Shown here: piece by piece, positions 5,647 through 6,001 of the stretch
Layout of the letters: every line of letters starts with the position of its first letter
Numbering within the stretch: the first letter of the stretch is position 1
Notes under the pieces: model-generated
What the model was told of the DNA's origin: nothing
Seen by the model: only the letters and a program-made list of their open reading frames with translations
The model's database searches: none
Made by a program: the position numbers and the translations under genes
Assembly (NCBI GenBank): GCA_900553345.1
Contig: USDE01000098.1
Coordinates: forward strand, 1-6,001
Direction: 5' to 3'
Length of the DNA: 6,001 nt
Source of the DNA: an uncultured Collinsella sp.
Lineage (GTDB): Bacteria > Actinomycetota > Coriobacteriia > Coriobacteriales > Coriobacteriaceae

Positions 5647-6001
5647 ATGAGCAAGATCGCCGTCGTCTATTGGAGCGGCACGGGCAACACCGAGGCCATG
5701 GCAAACTTTGTCGCCGAAGGCACCACGTCCGCGGGCGCCGAGGCCGAAGTCATCCCCTGCGCCGACTTCTCTGCCGACAAGGCCGCCGACTATGATGCCT
5801 TCGCCTTCGGTTGCCCCGCCATGGGCTCCGAGGAGCTTGAATACGATGAGTTCCAACCGATGTGGGACGAAGTCAAGGAGACCCTCGGCGACAAGAAGGT
5901 CGTCCTCTTTGGCTCTTATTCGTGGGCCGAAGGCGAATGGATGGACAATTGGAAGGCGGACGCCGACGAGGCAGGCGTCAACGTGGTCGACTCCGTCATC
6001 T
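5647..6001 (+). CDS. Flavodoxin, N-terminal part (3' end outside window)
   Basis: Small FMN-binding electron carrier of the cytoplasm; the first 118 residues are visible and the frame is open at the right edge. The fold is recognisable: beta strand KIAVVYW, the phosphate-binding loop SGTGNTE (10-16, fitting S-x-T-G-N-T), the second flavin loop GCPAMGSEELEY (55-66) and the third loop GSYSWAEGEWMDNW (89-102). Acidic composition is typical of flavodoxins. Only about 20-25 residues should be missing, as short-chain flavodoxins have about 140. The ATG is preceded by AAAGGA at 5635-5640 with 6 bases spacing. It lies 46 bases after the DUF3793 gene on the same strand with no hairpin terminator between, so the two are probably co-transcribed. 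Its electron donor and acceptor are not evident here. Confidence 0.93.
   Translation, partial: MSKIAVVYWSGTGNTEAMANFVAEGTTSAGAEAEVIPCADFSADKAADYDAFAFGCPAMGSEELEYDEFQPMWDEVKETLGDKKVVLFGSYSWAEGEWMDNWKADADEAGVNVVDSVI

Noticed and set aside
5022..5654. 210-codon open frame on the - strand
   Set aside because: It lies opposite the well-supported DUF3793 gene and the start of the flavodoxin gene, with no recognisable domain.

Overview
The window looks like chromosomal DNA of a moderately high-GC, Gram-positive gut actinobacterium of the class Coriobacteriia, most like Collinsella. This is an inference from several things seen together: strong purine-rich ribosome binding sites, frequent GTG starts, a sortase-anchored surface protein, a DUF3793 gene next to a flavodoxin gene, and a UmuC-type polymerase paired with a YolD-like gene. 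No species can be named from the sequence alone.

Left part (1-1506, + strand). The 3' end of a UmuC-type Y-family translesion polymerase overlaps by 8 bases a small YolD-like gene. Together they form a typical Gram-positive lesion-bypass pair. The promoter and any SOS box lie upstream of the window.

Middle (1503-4112, - strand). One large gene for a secreted protein converges on the YolD-like gene, and the two stop codons share a CTAG palindrome. The product has a signal peptide, a beta-propeller-like body built of recurring Y-x-G-x-L-Y-x-G strands, an acidic 9-residue tandem repeat, a long helical insertion, a Pro/Thr/Ser/Gly-rich stalk and an LPHAG cell-wall sorting signal. A near-perfect intrinsic terminator for this gene, a 13-bp stem followed by a U-tract, lies inside the coding region of the YolD-like gene. 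The surface-protein mRNA therefore probably ends in a 3' tail that is antisense to the repair gene.

Right part (4113-6001). A 270-base AT-richer spacer precedes a - strand gene for a small membrane-tethered metal-binding protein. It joins a FeoB-associated Cys-rich membrane segment to a heavy-metal-associated (HMA/CopZ-like) domain, and a CsoR-like C-rich/G-rich dyad sits just upstream. A divergent + strand promoter drives a DUF3793 gene with an unusual Cys/His cluster, followed after 46 bases by a flavodoxin gene that runs off the window. The right half thus looks like metal and redox handling, the left half like DNA damage tolerance, with a surface protein between them. No RNA gene, CRISPR array, insertion sequence or phage gene was seen.
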